DNA of 30,251 bases from Pseudomonadota bacterium (GTDB lineage: Bacteria > Pseudomonadota > Alphaproteobacteria > Rhizobiales > Rhizobiaceae). Shown here piece after piece: positions 8,238 through 15,698 of this stretch (within the stretch, counting starts at the first letter, position 1; each line of letters begins with the position of its first letter). The DNA lies in assembly GCA_023435335.1 (NCBI GenBank), contig JAEYRU010000120.1, forward strand, positions 1-30,251, written 5' to 3'. The notes under the pieces are model-generated. The model was not told the DNA's origin. It did no database searches and saw nothing but the letters and a program-made list of their open reading frames with translations. The position numbers and the translations under genes were made by a program.

Positions 8238-9242
8238 ATGCTGAGCCGGTCGTCGATCACTCTCGATACAATGGTAGATACATTGAAGGCGGCTGCCGAA
8301 TCCAGCCGGCTACGCATATTGCTCCTGCTGGCGCATGGCGACCTCACCGTCTCCGACGTCACTGAAATCCTCGGCCAGTCGCAGCCGCGCGTCTCGCGCC
8401 ACCTGAAGCTGTTGCTCGATGCGGAACTGATCGAACGCTATCAGGAGGGCTCGTGGGCCTTCTTCCGCCTGTCGGATTCCGAGGCCGCGCGCGAATTCGT
8501 ACACGGCGTGACATCGCGTGTCGACCTTTCGGACGCGGTTGTCGCGCGCGACCGGGAGCGGCTGGAGACGGTCAAGAAGCGCCGCCAGCAGCGGGCGACC
8601 GAATATTTCTCCGCCAACGCCGACCGTTGGGACCGCATCCGCTCGCTGCACGTGCCGGACGCCGCAGTCGAAACTGCCATGCTGAAGGCCGTGGGCGAGC
8701 GGCCGTTCCAGGCGATGGCGGATCTCGGCACCGGCACCGGTCGCCTGCTGGAACTGTTCGCTCCGCTCTACCGCCGCGGCGTGGGCATCGACCTGTCGCG
8801 CGAGATGCTGGCGGTCGCGCGGGCCAACCTCGACCAGGCCGGCGTCTCCCATGCGCAGGTGCGGCAGGGCGACCTGTATGCGCCTCCGATCGAGCGCGAC
8901 GCCTTCGACCTCGTGACCATGCACCAGGTGCTGCACTACCTGGAGGATCCCGCGCTCGCGGTGCGCGAGGCGGCCAGGCTGCTGCGCCCGGCCGGACGCC
9001 TGCTGATCGTCGACTTCGCGCCGCACGGGCTGGAGTTCCTGCGGGAAGAACACGCGCATCTGCGGCTGGGCTTCTCCGACCGGCAGATCGAGGACTGGCT
9101 GGCCGAAGCCGGGCTGGAACTCGTGCTGAAACGGGATTTCGACCGCCGGGCGGCCGCCGCACCCGGGCTCACGGTGAAGCTCTGGCTCGGCCAGGACCGC
9201 CGCCTGCTCATCGCCGACAACACCAACACGGAGAGCGCATGA
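8238..9242 (+). CDS. ArsR-family regulator fused to a SAM-dependent methyltransferase domain
   Basis: A 334-residue two-domain protein. Residues about 12-80 form an ArsR winged helix-turn-helix with recognition helix SQPRVSRHLKLL (48-59). From about 130 on there is a class I methyltransferase domain with SAM motif I at MADLGTGTG (160-168) and the later motifs IDLSREML and LLRPAGRLLIVDF. No ArsR metal-binding cysteine pair is present; the protein contains no cysteine at all. Such fusions sit beside metF in alphaproteobacteria. The likely reading is a repressor that senses SAM or S-adenosylhomocysteine through the methyltransferase-like domain and controls methionine-cycle genes; whether it still methylates anything is unknown. 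Its stop overlaps the metF start (ATGA), and an AT-rich dyad lies just upstream, which suggests autoregulation. Confidence 0.9.
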   Translation: MLSRSSITLDTMVDTLKAAAESSRLRILLLLAHGDLTVSDVTEILGQSQPRVSRHLKLLLDAELIERYQEGSWAFFRLSDSEAAREFVHGVTSRVDLSDAVVARDRERLETVKKRRQQRATEYFSANADRWDRIRSLHVPDAAVETAMLKAVGERPFQAMADLGTGTGRLLELFAPLYRRGVGIDLSREMLAVARANLDQAGVSHAQVRQGDLYAPPIERDAFDLVTMHQVLHYLEDPALAVREAARLLRPAGRLLIVDFAPHGLEFLREEHAHLRLGFSDRQIEDWLAEAGLELVLKRDFDRRAAAAPGLTVKLWLGQDRRLLIADNTNTESA

Positions 9243-10159
9243 TGTCCCAGTTCCGCCTTTCGCGCCGCCCCGACATCGGCGAGAGGATCAGGGTTTCGTT
9301 CGAGTTCTTCCCGCCCAAGTCGGAGGAGACGGCTGCGCGGCTGTGGGAAACGGTGAAGCGGCTGGAACCGCTGGCGCCCAAGTTCGTCTCCGTCACCTAC
9401 GGCGCCGGAGGCTCAACGCGCGAACGGACCGCGCATACGCTCAAGCGCATCCTCGGCGAGTCGCGGCTGACGCCGGCCGCGCACCTGACCTGCGTCGACG
9501 CCAGCCGGGACGAGGTCGACGCGACGATCGCCGACTTCGCGGCCATGGGAATCCGCAACTTCGTGGCGCTGCGCGGCGACCCGTCCGAAGGAGTGGGCGC
9601 GCGCTACCGCCCGCATCCGGAAGGATACGCCAACGGCGCGGAACTGGTCGCCGCGCTGGCACGTGCGGGGGACTTTGACATCTCCGTTTCCGCCTACCCT
9701 GAAAAGCACCCCGAGAGCCCCGACTTCGCGACCGACATCGACATGCTCAAGCGCAAGGTCGACAACGGCGCGACGCGGGCGATTACCCAGTTCTTCTTCG
9801 ACAACGACACCTACGAGCGCTACGTCGAGCGGGCGCGGCGGGCCGGTATCTTCGTGCCGATCGTGCCGGGCATCCTGCCGGTGCACAATTTCGCGCAGGT
9901 GGCGAGTTTCGCGTCCCGCTGCGGGGCGCATATCCCGGCTTGGCTGGCCGAGCGTTTCGAGGGGCTGGAGAACGAGCCGCAGACGCACATGCTCGTCGCG
10001 GCGGCCGTGGCGGCCGAGCAGGTGCTCGACCTGATCGAGCGCGGGGTGGCGGATTTCCACTTCTACACGATGAACCGGGCGGACCTGGCGATCGCGATCT
10101 GCCACATGATCGGCATCCGCGCCCCGGCCGAGGAGCGGGCGACGGCCGCTGCGGCGTGA
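9239..10159 (+). CDS. metF: 5,10-methylenetetrahydrofolate reductase
   Basis: A FAD-dependent TIM-barrel enzyme of 306 residues that reduces 5,10-methylene-THF to 5-methyl-THF, the methyl donor for methionine synthase. The N-terminal VSFEFFPPKSEE holds the catalytic glutamate (E22); FVSVTYGAGGSTRERT, LRGDP and the substrate loop ITQFFFDNDTY are typical. Length is standard. The first of two adjacent ATGs (9239) overlaps the stop of the ArsR-methyltransferase gene, and the second (9242) is an alternative start that changes one residue. It is the last gene of a two-gene operon closed by a strong terminator 20 bases later. Confidence 0.97.
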   Translation: MMSQFRLSRRPDIGERIRVSFEFFPPKSEETAARLWETVKRLEPLAPKFVSVTYGAGGSTRERTAHTLKRILGESRLTPAAHLTCVDASRDEVDATIADFAAMGIRNFVALRGDPSEGVGARYRPHPEGYANGAELVAALARAGDFDISVSAYPEKHPESPDFATDIDMLKRKVDNGATRAITQFFFDNDTYERYVERARRAGIFVPIVPGILPVHNFAQVASFASRCGAHIPAWLAERFEGLENEPQTHMLVAAAVAAEQVLDLIERGVADFHFYTMNRADLAIAICHMIGIRAPAEERATAAAA

Positions 10160-10179
10160 TCCCAATGTCTCCGAAACTG

Positions 10180-10211
10180 AAAAAGGCCGGTGGAGCCGGC
10201 CTTTTTCTTTT
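10180..10211 (+). terminator. Rho-independent terminator after metF
   Basis: GGCCGG (10185-10190), a 5-base loop, CCGGCC (10196-10201) and then a T-rich tail (TTTTTCTTTT). The five As before the stem can pair with the Ts, so the structure could also work in the opposite direction for the small minus-strand gene at 10254-10340. Confidence 0.92.
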
Positions 10212-10253
10212 CGTCGCCAAAGAGGCGAGGTTACCTTCGACTTAGATCCGCTA

Positions 10254-10340
10254 TCAGGGCAGAACGCCCACGACCGCGGCCCCGATGAATGCAAACACTG
10301 CGCAAAATACGAGTGCGTTGATTGGCCGGGAAAGTCCCAT
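10254..10340 (-). CDS. Predicted 28-residue single-span membrane peptide
   Basis: A short minus-strand frame encodes MGLSRPINALVFCAVF followed by AFIGAAVVGVLP: a short basic N-terminus and one hydrophobic helix of about 19 residues. The support for translation is a near-perfect ribosome binding site, AGAGGAGG, ending 7 bases before the ATG. The hydrophobic pattern is that of very small inner-membrane proteins. I recall similar short proteins in rhizobial genomes but cannot name a family. It lies alone in the 380-base gap between metF and the EamA transporter; the rest of that gap (10341-10539) holds nothing else that I can recognise. A start at the ATG five bases upstream is out of frame and not supported. 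Confidence 0.6.
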   Translation of the reverse strand: MGLSRPINALVFCAVFAFIGAAVVGVLP

Positions 10341-10539
10341 GGCATAGCCTCCTCTGCAGACTATGCCCTGAATCTAAGCGCGGCGGAGCGAACAGCAAGA
10401 GGATTTTGTGCTGCATTGCGGCAGCCATGTGCAAAAGCTTACCCGCATCTTCGGCTAAGTCGCGGGTTTCAAAAGCCTCTCTTCACAGTCAAGCCCTGTT
10501 GAAAAATATTTCGCGAGCACGCCCGGTTTGAATAGCCGG

Positions 10540-11448
10540 CTAGCGCCGCAGCAGCCTGCCGTCGATGACGACCAATCCCACGCCGATAAGGACCATTCCG
10601 GCGATCTCGAACAGTTCCACCCGCTCACCCAGGAACACGGCGCCGAGCAATATCGCGCTCACCGGCACGATCAGCGTGACAAGGGAAGCGTTGCTGGGGC
10701 CGGCGGAGGACAACACGCTGAAGAAGAGGATGTAGGCGAAGGCGGTGGCAAGCAGGGCCAAGGCCAGCACGGCGGCCCACACGCCGGCGCTGGCAGAGAA
10801 CATGGTGGCCGGGTCGTAGAGGAGGAGCGTGACCGGGATCATGACGACTGTCGATGCCGTCAGCTGACCCGTCGCGATCAGTTCCGGCGGCAGCGCGCGG
10901 AAACGCCTCGCGAATATTGCAGCGCAGGCATAGGAGAGGGCGGTGCCCAGAAGGGCGAGCTTCGCCCAGACCGGCCCGCCCAGATTGGCGAGCAAGCCGG
11001 GTCCCACCATCACCGCGGTTCCGGCAATGCCGAGAAGAACGCCCAGCGTGCGGGCCGGCGTCAGCCTTTCGTCGGCGAGCAGCGCATTGGCGAGCAGCAT
11101 GGTCCAGAACGGGGTGGTGGCGTTCAGGACCGAGGCGAGGCCGGCGCCGATGGCGGTCTGGCCGGTGAACATCAGCGTGAAGGGAATGATGTTGTTGAGG
11201 AGGGCAAGTCCGAAGAAGGCCGACACGAACGGAATGGCGGGGGCGACTGGTATGCGTCTCGCCGCGATGTAGACCCATAGCGCGGCGGACGCGATGGCCA
11301 CCCGGAACAGGACGAGCACAAGAGGCGGGATCTCGGTGACGGCGATGCTGGCGAAAAAGAACGAACCGCCCCAGATGGCGCCCAGGAGCAGGAGCATGAC
11401 CCAGTTCCGGGTGCTCATCGATTGTGCCGCTGCGGCCCGGGCTATCAT
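10540..11448 (-). CDS. EamA/DMT-family inner-membrane transporter
   Basis: A 302-residue protein with ten hydrophobic segments arranged as two EamA repeats (about 15-140 and 160-295). The first helix WVMLLLLGAIWGGSFFF and the repeat ending AILLGAVFLGERVELFEIAGMVLIGVGLVVI are typical of the drug/metabolite transporter superfamily. Members export amino acids, metabolites or drugs; the substrate cannot be read from sequence. The ATG at 11448 has GGAG 8 bases upstream; a second in-frame ATG at 11418 is possible. It is divergent from the ornithine-decarboxylase-like gene, so polyamine or amino-acid export is conceivable but unproven. Confidence 0.9.
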   Translation of the reverse strand: MIARAAAAQSMSTRNWVMLLLLGAIWGGSFFFASIAVTEIPPLVLVLFRVAIASAALWVYIAARRIPVAPAIPFVSAFFGLALLNNIIPFTLMFTGQTAIGAGLASVLNATTPFWTMLLANALLADERLTPARTLGVLLGIAGTAVMVGPGLLANLGGPVWAKLALLGTALSYACAAIFARRFRALPPELIATGQLTASTVVMIPVTLLLYDPATMFSASAGVWAAVLALALLATAFAYILFFSVLSSAGPSNASLVTLIVPVSAILLGAVFLGERVELFEIAGMVLIGVGLVVIDGRLLRR

Positions 11449-11610
11449 TCCTGTGGCTCCGGTTGGACGAGCGCAGGGCTAATCCCGCAGCGTTTTGCGC
11501 GCCACCCGGAACAGGCCTTGGACCACAGGCTCGACGATGCTGGCCAAACGGCCCCGCGGGTCTATTTCCGCAGCCGGGCCGCTGCTAGGGTCCGGCACCG
11601 AGGAGCGCCA

Positions 11611-12831
11611 ATGCAGAGATTCGAGAATGCCAGCGAAGCCGCGCTGACCCTGAGGCCGGACGAGTCGATCTATTGCTTCCGGCCAGACGTGCTCAAGGCC
11701 GACGCCCGACAGTTCATGCAGATGTTTCCCGGAAAGACTGCCTATGCGGTCAAGACCAACGGGGAGCCGATGGTGCTCAAGGCGCTGGCGGAGGCTGGCG
11801 TCACCGCCTTCGACGTCGCATCGCCCGGCGAATTCGAGGCTGTCCGCGCGGTCGCCCCGCAGGCGGAGATGCTCTACATGCATCCGGTGAAGGCGCAATC
11901 CGACATAAGGCTGGCGCTGGAGAAGTATGGCATCCGGGCCATCGCCGTCGACCACGAAGACGAGATCACGAAGCTGACGCGGGTCGTGCGCGCGCTGGAC
12001 ATCGATCCCGGTTCGCTCACCGTCTTCGTGCGCATACAGACAAAGGGGCAGGCGGCCTACGAGCTGTCGAAGAAGTTCGGCGCGGGGCCGGCGGCGGCGG
12101 TCGAGTTGATGCAACGCCTGCATCGGACGGGATACAAGGTCGGCATCTGCTTCCATGTCGGCAGTCAGATCGAGGATCCCGACACCTACGAGCGGGCTCT
12201 CGCCTCGGCCGACTGGGTTCGCAATCGCGCCGGCGTGCCGATCGCCGCACTGGATGTGGGCGGCGGCTTCCCGGCCGAGTACGGTCATGACCCGAACCGG
12301 AAAAAGCCGGAGATGCCGAAGCTCGAAGAGCTGATGGCACGGCTGAGGGCCGACATCGAGGAGTGGGGTTTCGACACTACGCCCCTGGTGGCCGAGCCCG
12401 GACGGGTGATCGTCGCGCGTGCCTTCTCGCTGATTGTGCGCGTGCTGCTCAGGAAGGGCCGGCGGCTCTACATCAATGACGGGATCTGGGCGTCGCTCTC
12501 GGATTCATGGACAGGCAAGATAACGTTGCCCGCGCGCTTCATCCCGGATCCTGCCATTCGCACACGCAACGGCTCGGAGGCGAACATCGTTCCGTTCAAG
12601 GTATGCGGCGCGACCTGCGATTCGGTCGACATCCTGTCGCGCCCGTTCTGGCTGCCGGAGACCGTCGACACCGGGGACTGGATCGAGATCGGGCATATCG
12701 GCGCCTATTCCATGGCCCTCAGGACCCGCTTCAACGGTTTTTACCCGGACACCTTCGTGGAAGTGACGACGCCGTTCGAGGAGGGCGAGGCGCCGCAGGG
12801 CATGGCAAGCCTGGAGACGATGGCAGACTAG
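11611..12831 (+). CDS. Type III PLP-dependent decarboxylase, ornithine/lysine decarboxylase type
   Basis: A 406-residue fold-III enzyme (alanine-racemase-like barrel). PLP lysine is K48 in AYAVKTNG; the phosphate-binding glycines are in LDVGGGFPAEY, the HVGSQ loop is present, and AEPGRVIVA follows. C336 in CGATCDSVDIL, followed by D337, is the substrate-facing pair of the ornithine decarboxylase group, and the end GAYSMALRTRFNGFYP fits too. This argues for decarboxylation of ornithine to putrescine, with lysine a possible second substrate; diaminopimelate decarboxylases have a different pattern here. The ATG at 11611 follows GAGGAG. The frame is open back to 11422 without conservation. It is the first gene of an apparent three-gene run with a VOC protein and a methyltransferase. 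Confidence 0.9.
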   Translation: MQRFENASEAALTLRPDESIYCFRPDVLKADARQFMQMFPGKTAYAVKTNGEPMVLKALAEAGVTAFDVASPGEFEAVRAVAPQAEMLYMHPVKAQSDIRLALEKYGIRAIAVDHEDEITKLTRVVRALDIDPGSLTVFVRIQTKGQAAYELSKKFGAGPAAAVELMQRLHRTGYKVGICFHVGSQIEDPDTYERALASADWVRNRAGVPIAALDVGGGFPAEYGHDPNRKKPEMPKLEELMARLRADIEEWGFDTTPLVAEPGRVIVARAFSLIVRVLLRKGRRLYINDGIWASLSDSWTGKITLPARFIPDPAIRTRNGSEANIVPFKVCGATCDSVDILSRPFWLPETVDTGDWIEIGHIGAYSMALRTRFNGFYPDTFVEVTTPFEEGEAPQGMASLETMAD

Positions 12832-12841
12832 GAGCACCACC

Positions 12842-13192
12842 ATGAAAGTGCTTAGGATCGTGCCTAACATAGCGACCGAAAACCTCGAGGCGGCGCGCCG
12901 GTTCTACGGGGACTTGCTGGGTCTCGACTTGCTGATGGACATGGGGTGGATCGCCACTTACGGCTCCAACGATCTGATGAAGCTGCAGGTCAGCGTCATG
13001 TCGGAAGGCGGTTCCGGCACGCCAGTGCCGGACATATCCATCGAAGTGGACGACCTGGACGAGGCGCTGAGACGGGCACGCGACGCCGGCATAGCGCTTG
13101 AGTATGGGCCCGCCAACGAGCCATGGGGCGTGAAGCGCTTTTTCGTGCGCGATCCTTTCGGCAAGCTGGTGAACATCCTGGCGCATGTCTGA
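12842..13192 (+). CDS. VOC-family (glyoxalase/bleomycin-resistance fold) protein
   Basis: A 116-residue protein with two beta-alpha-beta-beta-beta modules: it opens with LRIVPNIATENLEAARRFYGDLLGL and closes with RFFVRDPFGKLVNIL, the classic VOC signature that ends near a metal-ligand position. The superfamily covers isomerases, dioxygenases and drug-binding proteins, so no reaction is assigned. It starts 10 bases after the decarboxylase, with its AGGAG overlapping that gene's stop codon, and is certainly co-transcribed. Confidence 0.88.
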   Translation: MKVLRIVPNIATENLEAARRFYGDLLGLDLLMDMGWIATYGSNDLMKLQVSVMSEGGSGTPVPDISIEVDDLDEALRRARDAGIALEYGPANEPWGVKRFFVRDPFGKLVNILAHV

Positions 13193-13195
13193 ACC

Positions 13196-13624
13196 GTGAC
13201 CAGCCTTTCACCCCGCCTGAGGGACATCGTCGACGCCCTCCCTCTTGAGGACGGCATGCGCGTGCTGGAGATCGGTTGCGGTCCCGGGGCCGCCGCGCGG
13301 GAAGTGGCGCGCCGCGTTAAGCAGGGACATGTCCTTGCTATCGACCGCTCTGCGAAGGCGATCGCCCAGGCAGGAGCTGCGTGCGCCGCCGAGATCGCGT
13401 CGGGGCGGCTCTCGCTGCGCTGCGTGGCGGCGGAGGATTTTGCGCTCGGGCCAGGCGAGGCGCCCTACGATCTCGCATTCGCTGTCCGCGTAGGGGCGTT
13501 CGACGGCCGTTACCCCGAGACGGGAAAGCGGGCGCTGGCTCGCATCGCGGCGGCATTGAAGCCAGGCGCACGGCTGTTCATCGACGGTGGCGATCCGCTG
13601 CGGGAACTGCCGCTCCCCGATTGA
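13196..13624 (+). CDS. Small class I SAM-dependent methyltransferase
   Basis: A 142-residue protein with SAM motif I at VLEIGCGPG (residues 23-31), an acidic motif II (LAIDRSAKAI) and the later LKPGARLFIDGG strand. It is short for the family; the C-terminal strands usually found after motif III are reduced, so it may be a minimal enzyme or slightly truncated at its 3' end, although no frameshift is obvious. The GTG at 13196 lies 3 bases after the VOC stop, so translation is probably coupled. The ribosome binding site is weak. The substrate is unknown. Confidence 0.8.
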   Translation: MTSLSPRLRDIVDALPLEDGMRVLEIGCGPGAAAREVARRVKQGHVLAIDRSAKAIAQAGAACAAEIASGRLSLRCVAAEDFALGPGEAPYDLAFAVRVGAFDGRYPETGKRALARIAAALKPGARLFIDGGDPLRELPLPD

Positions 13625-13684
13625 CCGCGTGGAGCTGCGCTGCGGCGCTTTTAGCGCTGCGAGCCTGGAAGCATCCGCTGACCG

Positions 13685-14389
13685 CTACTTCTTCGACGCG
13701 GCTGGGGATTTCTTCGTCGAAGCGGGCTTGGCGGATTTCTTCGCGGGTGCCGACTTTCCTGCCGGCGACGAAGCCTTCGCCGCCTTCTTGGAACTGCTGG
13801 AGGTCGCCACCTTGGCGCGGGAGGCGCCGGAGGCGGACTTCGAGGAGGCACGCTGGGGAGTACTTGGGGATGCAGCGCCCGCGGCGGGCATGGCCACCTT
13901 GGCGTGGTCGCCAACCTTCGGCTTCGTGCCCATGATGGCGGCGGAGAACATGAGCACGGTCGACACCAGCAGGTTCGGGCTATCCCAGATCTCCGCCTCC
14001 GAGGGCCGGAACATGACCACGCGGATATCGGGGTCGTCAGGCGAGTCCCACCAGGCCTTATTCGAGGAACTCCACAGATCGTGGATCAGGGCCCGGTCAT
14101 TCGATATGGAGGCCTCGCCCGACATGGTCACGAACTTGAAGCCGCTCGTGTCGGCGTAGCTCAGCGTGACGACCGGGAACTTCCTGATCTGGCTGACCTT
14201 TTTGCCGGCCTTGTCGGTGAGGAAGTAGATGACCCCCGCATCCTTGCGGACCGTCGAGTCCATGGCGCGCGCGGCCTGCTTCTTTCCGTCCCACGTCACC
14301 AGCATGCAGTAGCGGATCTTCTCCGCCAGCTCCCACGCGCGCTCGCGGTGTTCCTGCTGGGACTTTCCGGTATCTTCCTCGCGCGCCAT
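13685..14389 (-). CDS. Pyridoxamine-phosphate-oxidase-like general stress protein with histone H1-like tail
   Basis: A 234-residue protein. About residues 15-150 form the split-barrel flavin/heme-binding fold of the PNPOx-like general stress protein 26 group (AEKIRYCMLVTWDG, VIYFLTDKAGKKVSQIRKFPVVTLSYAD, SNDRALIHDLWSSSNKAWWDSPDDPDIRVVMFRP). From about residue 165 the chain turns into a low-complexity tail of Ala, Ser, Lys and Pro with repeated KK and AKK units, like histone H1 or bacterial HU/Hc1 tails, so DNA or polyanion binding is likely. I chose the ATG at 14389, which has GGAG 9 bases upstream; an ATG at 14404 is the alternative. Flavin binding is inferred from the fold. Confidence 0.85.
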   Translation of the reverse strand: MAREEDTGKSQQEHRERAWELAEKIRYCMLVTWDGKKQAARAMDSTVRKDAGVIYFLTDKAGKKVSQIRKFPVVTLSYADTSGFKFVTMSGEASISNDRALIHDLWSSSNKAWWDSPDDPDIRVVMFRPSEAEIWDSPNLLVSTVLMFSAAIMGTKPKVGDHAKVAMPAAGAASPSTPQRASSKSASGASRAKVATSSSSKKAAKASSPAGKSAPAKKSAKPASTKKSPAASKK

Positions 14390-14450
14390 CGCCTGCTGCT
14401 CCATTGTCGGTGAGCGCGAGAAACAGAATCGGCGAGTTTTCGTTCCCGGC

Positions 14451-15623
14451 CTAGAGGTTGGCGAGCAGGGCGGGGGTCGGCCAGCCATCCGCCGGGAGGC
14501 CGAGCCGCGACTGCTCCTTGCGAACAGCCTCGCGGGTCATGGCGCCAAGGATGCCGTCCACCGTCCCGACATCGTGGCCCCGAGCCTCAAGCTTCCGCTG
14601 CAGCAACTTCATGCTCTCGCCGGAAAGTCCTTCCTCCGCGCTGCGTGGGTCGAACTTCGGCTCCCCGGCAAGACGCATAGCCAGATTCGCGGCCGTCAGA
14701 GTGTAGACGAAGGACTGGTTCCACTCGAGATAGACGTCGAAATTCGGGAAGACGAGGAAGGCCGGCCCCTTGTGGCCCATCGGCAGCGCGAGGCCGGCTT
14801 CGGGACCCGTGCCGAGCGGACTTCCGTCGCGGCGGGTGACGCCCCAGGCTTCCCACTGCGACAGCGGCAGGCGATTGACGCGTCCGGTCTGCTCCCAAGG
14901 CAGCGAGGCGGGAAGCCTGACCTCCATCATCCAGGGCTCGCCGGGACGCCAGCCGCGCGACAGGATCTTGTTGGCGGTGGTGAGGATGGCATCGGGCGCG
15001 CTGCGGCGCACGTCGACATGGCCGTCACCGTCGCCGTCGATTCCCTTTGTGAGGATGTCGGAAGGCAGCATCTGCGTCTGGCCGATCTCGCCGGCCCAGG
15101 CGCCCTGCACGTCGGCGGGAAGGTCGCCGCGATCGATCAGCTGCAACAGCGGCACCACCTGCGGCCTGAAGATTTCGGGACGGCGGCAGTCATGCGCCAG
15201 CGTGACCAGCGCGTTGAGCGTGTTGAAATCGCCTTGCACCGCGCCGAAATCCGTTTCCAGCGCCCAGAAGGCGGCGATCACCGGGCCGGGCACGCCGAAT
15301 TCGCGCTCCGCGCGCTCGAAGACTGAGGCATGTTTCTTCAGGTTGGCTGCGCCGTTCTGAAGCCGGTAGGAATTGATCATCCGTCCCGAGAACTCGACGA
15401 AGGTCTGGTTGAAGACGCCCTGCGCGCGGTCGCGCTGCAGCACGCGCTGATCGACTCGCGCATTTGCCAGGGCGGCCATACCGGCGGAGCCAACACCTGC
15501 CTGCCGGGCTTCCTGCTGGATGCCGGCCTTCCAGGCGGAAAAATCGCCCCCGCATTCCTGCGCGATGGCCGGCGAGGCCAACAGAGCCGCCGAGATCATC
15601 ATGGACGCCGTCAGTTTCAGCAT
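14451..15623 (-). CDS. Lytic murein transglycosylase, MltB-like, with peptidoglycan-binding domain
   Basis: A 390-residue secreted enzyme that cleaves the MurNAc-GlcNAc bond with formation of 1,6-anhydroMurNAc. The signal peptide is MLKLTASMMISAALLASPAI, ending near A-Q-E. The catalytic domain (about 30-320) has its glutamate at E123 in AFWALETDFG, followed by AWAGEIGQTQMLPSD, the family's active-site neighbourhood. A C-terminal PG_binding_1 domain (about 330-390: LLQRKLEARGHDVGTVDGILGAMTREAV) anchors it to the wall. The ATG at 15623 has a strong AAGGAGG 8 bases upstream, better than the upstream in-frame ATG at 15662. No lipobox is present, so it is periplasmic and soluble rather than lipid-anchored. 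Confidence 0.94.
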   Translation of the reverse strand: MLKLTASMMISAALLASPAIAQECGGDFSAWKAGIQQEARQAGVGSAGMAALANARVDQRVLQRDRAQGVFNQTFVEFSGRMINSYRLQNGAANLKKHASVFERAEREFGVPGPVIAAFWALETDFGAVQGDFNTLNALVTLAHDCRRPEIFRPQVVPLLQLIDRGDLPADVQGAWAGEIGQTQMLPSDILTKGIDGDGDGHVDVRRSAPDAILTTANKILSRGWRPGEPWMMEVRLPASLPWEQTGRVNRLPLSQWEAWGVTRRDGSPLGTGPEAGLALPMGHKGPAFLVFPNFDVYLEWNQSFVYTLTAANLAMRLAGEPKFDPRSAEEGLSGESMKLLQRKLEARGHDVGTVDGILGAMTREAVRKEQSRLGLPADGWPTPALLANL

Positions 15624-15698
15624 GCCGTCTGCCTCCTTCGCCTGTTCATCGTTGCCGATCATGGCCCGAAGAGGGCGGATCGACGCATGAAATTTGCG

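Noticed and set aside
9413..10345. 310-codon minus-strand frame opposite metF
   Set aside because: Shadow of metF, crosses the terminator and has no motifs.
10231..10531. Overlapping short frames (67 and 69 codons) around the metF-EamA gap
   Set aside because: No start signals; the 28-residue peptide is the only frame here with a proper ribosome binding site.
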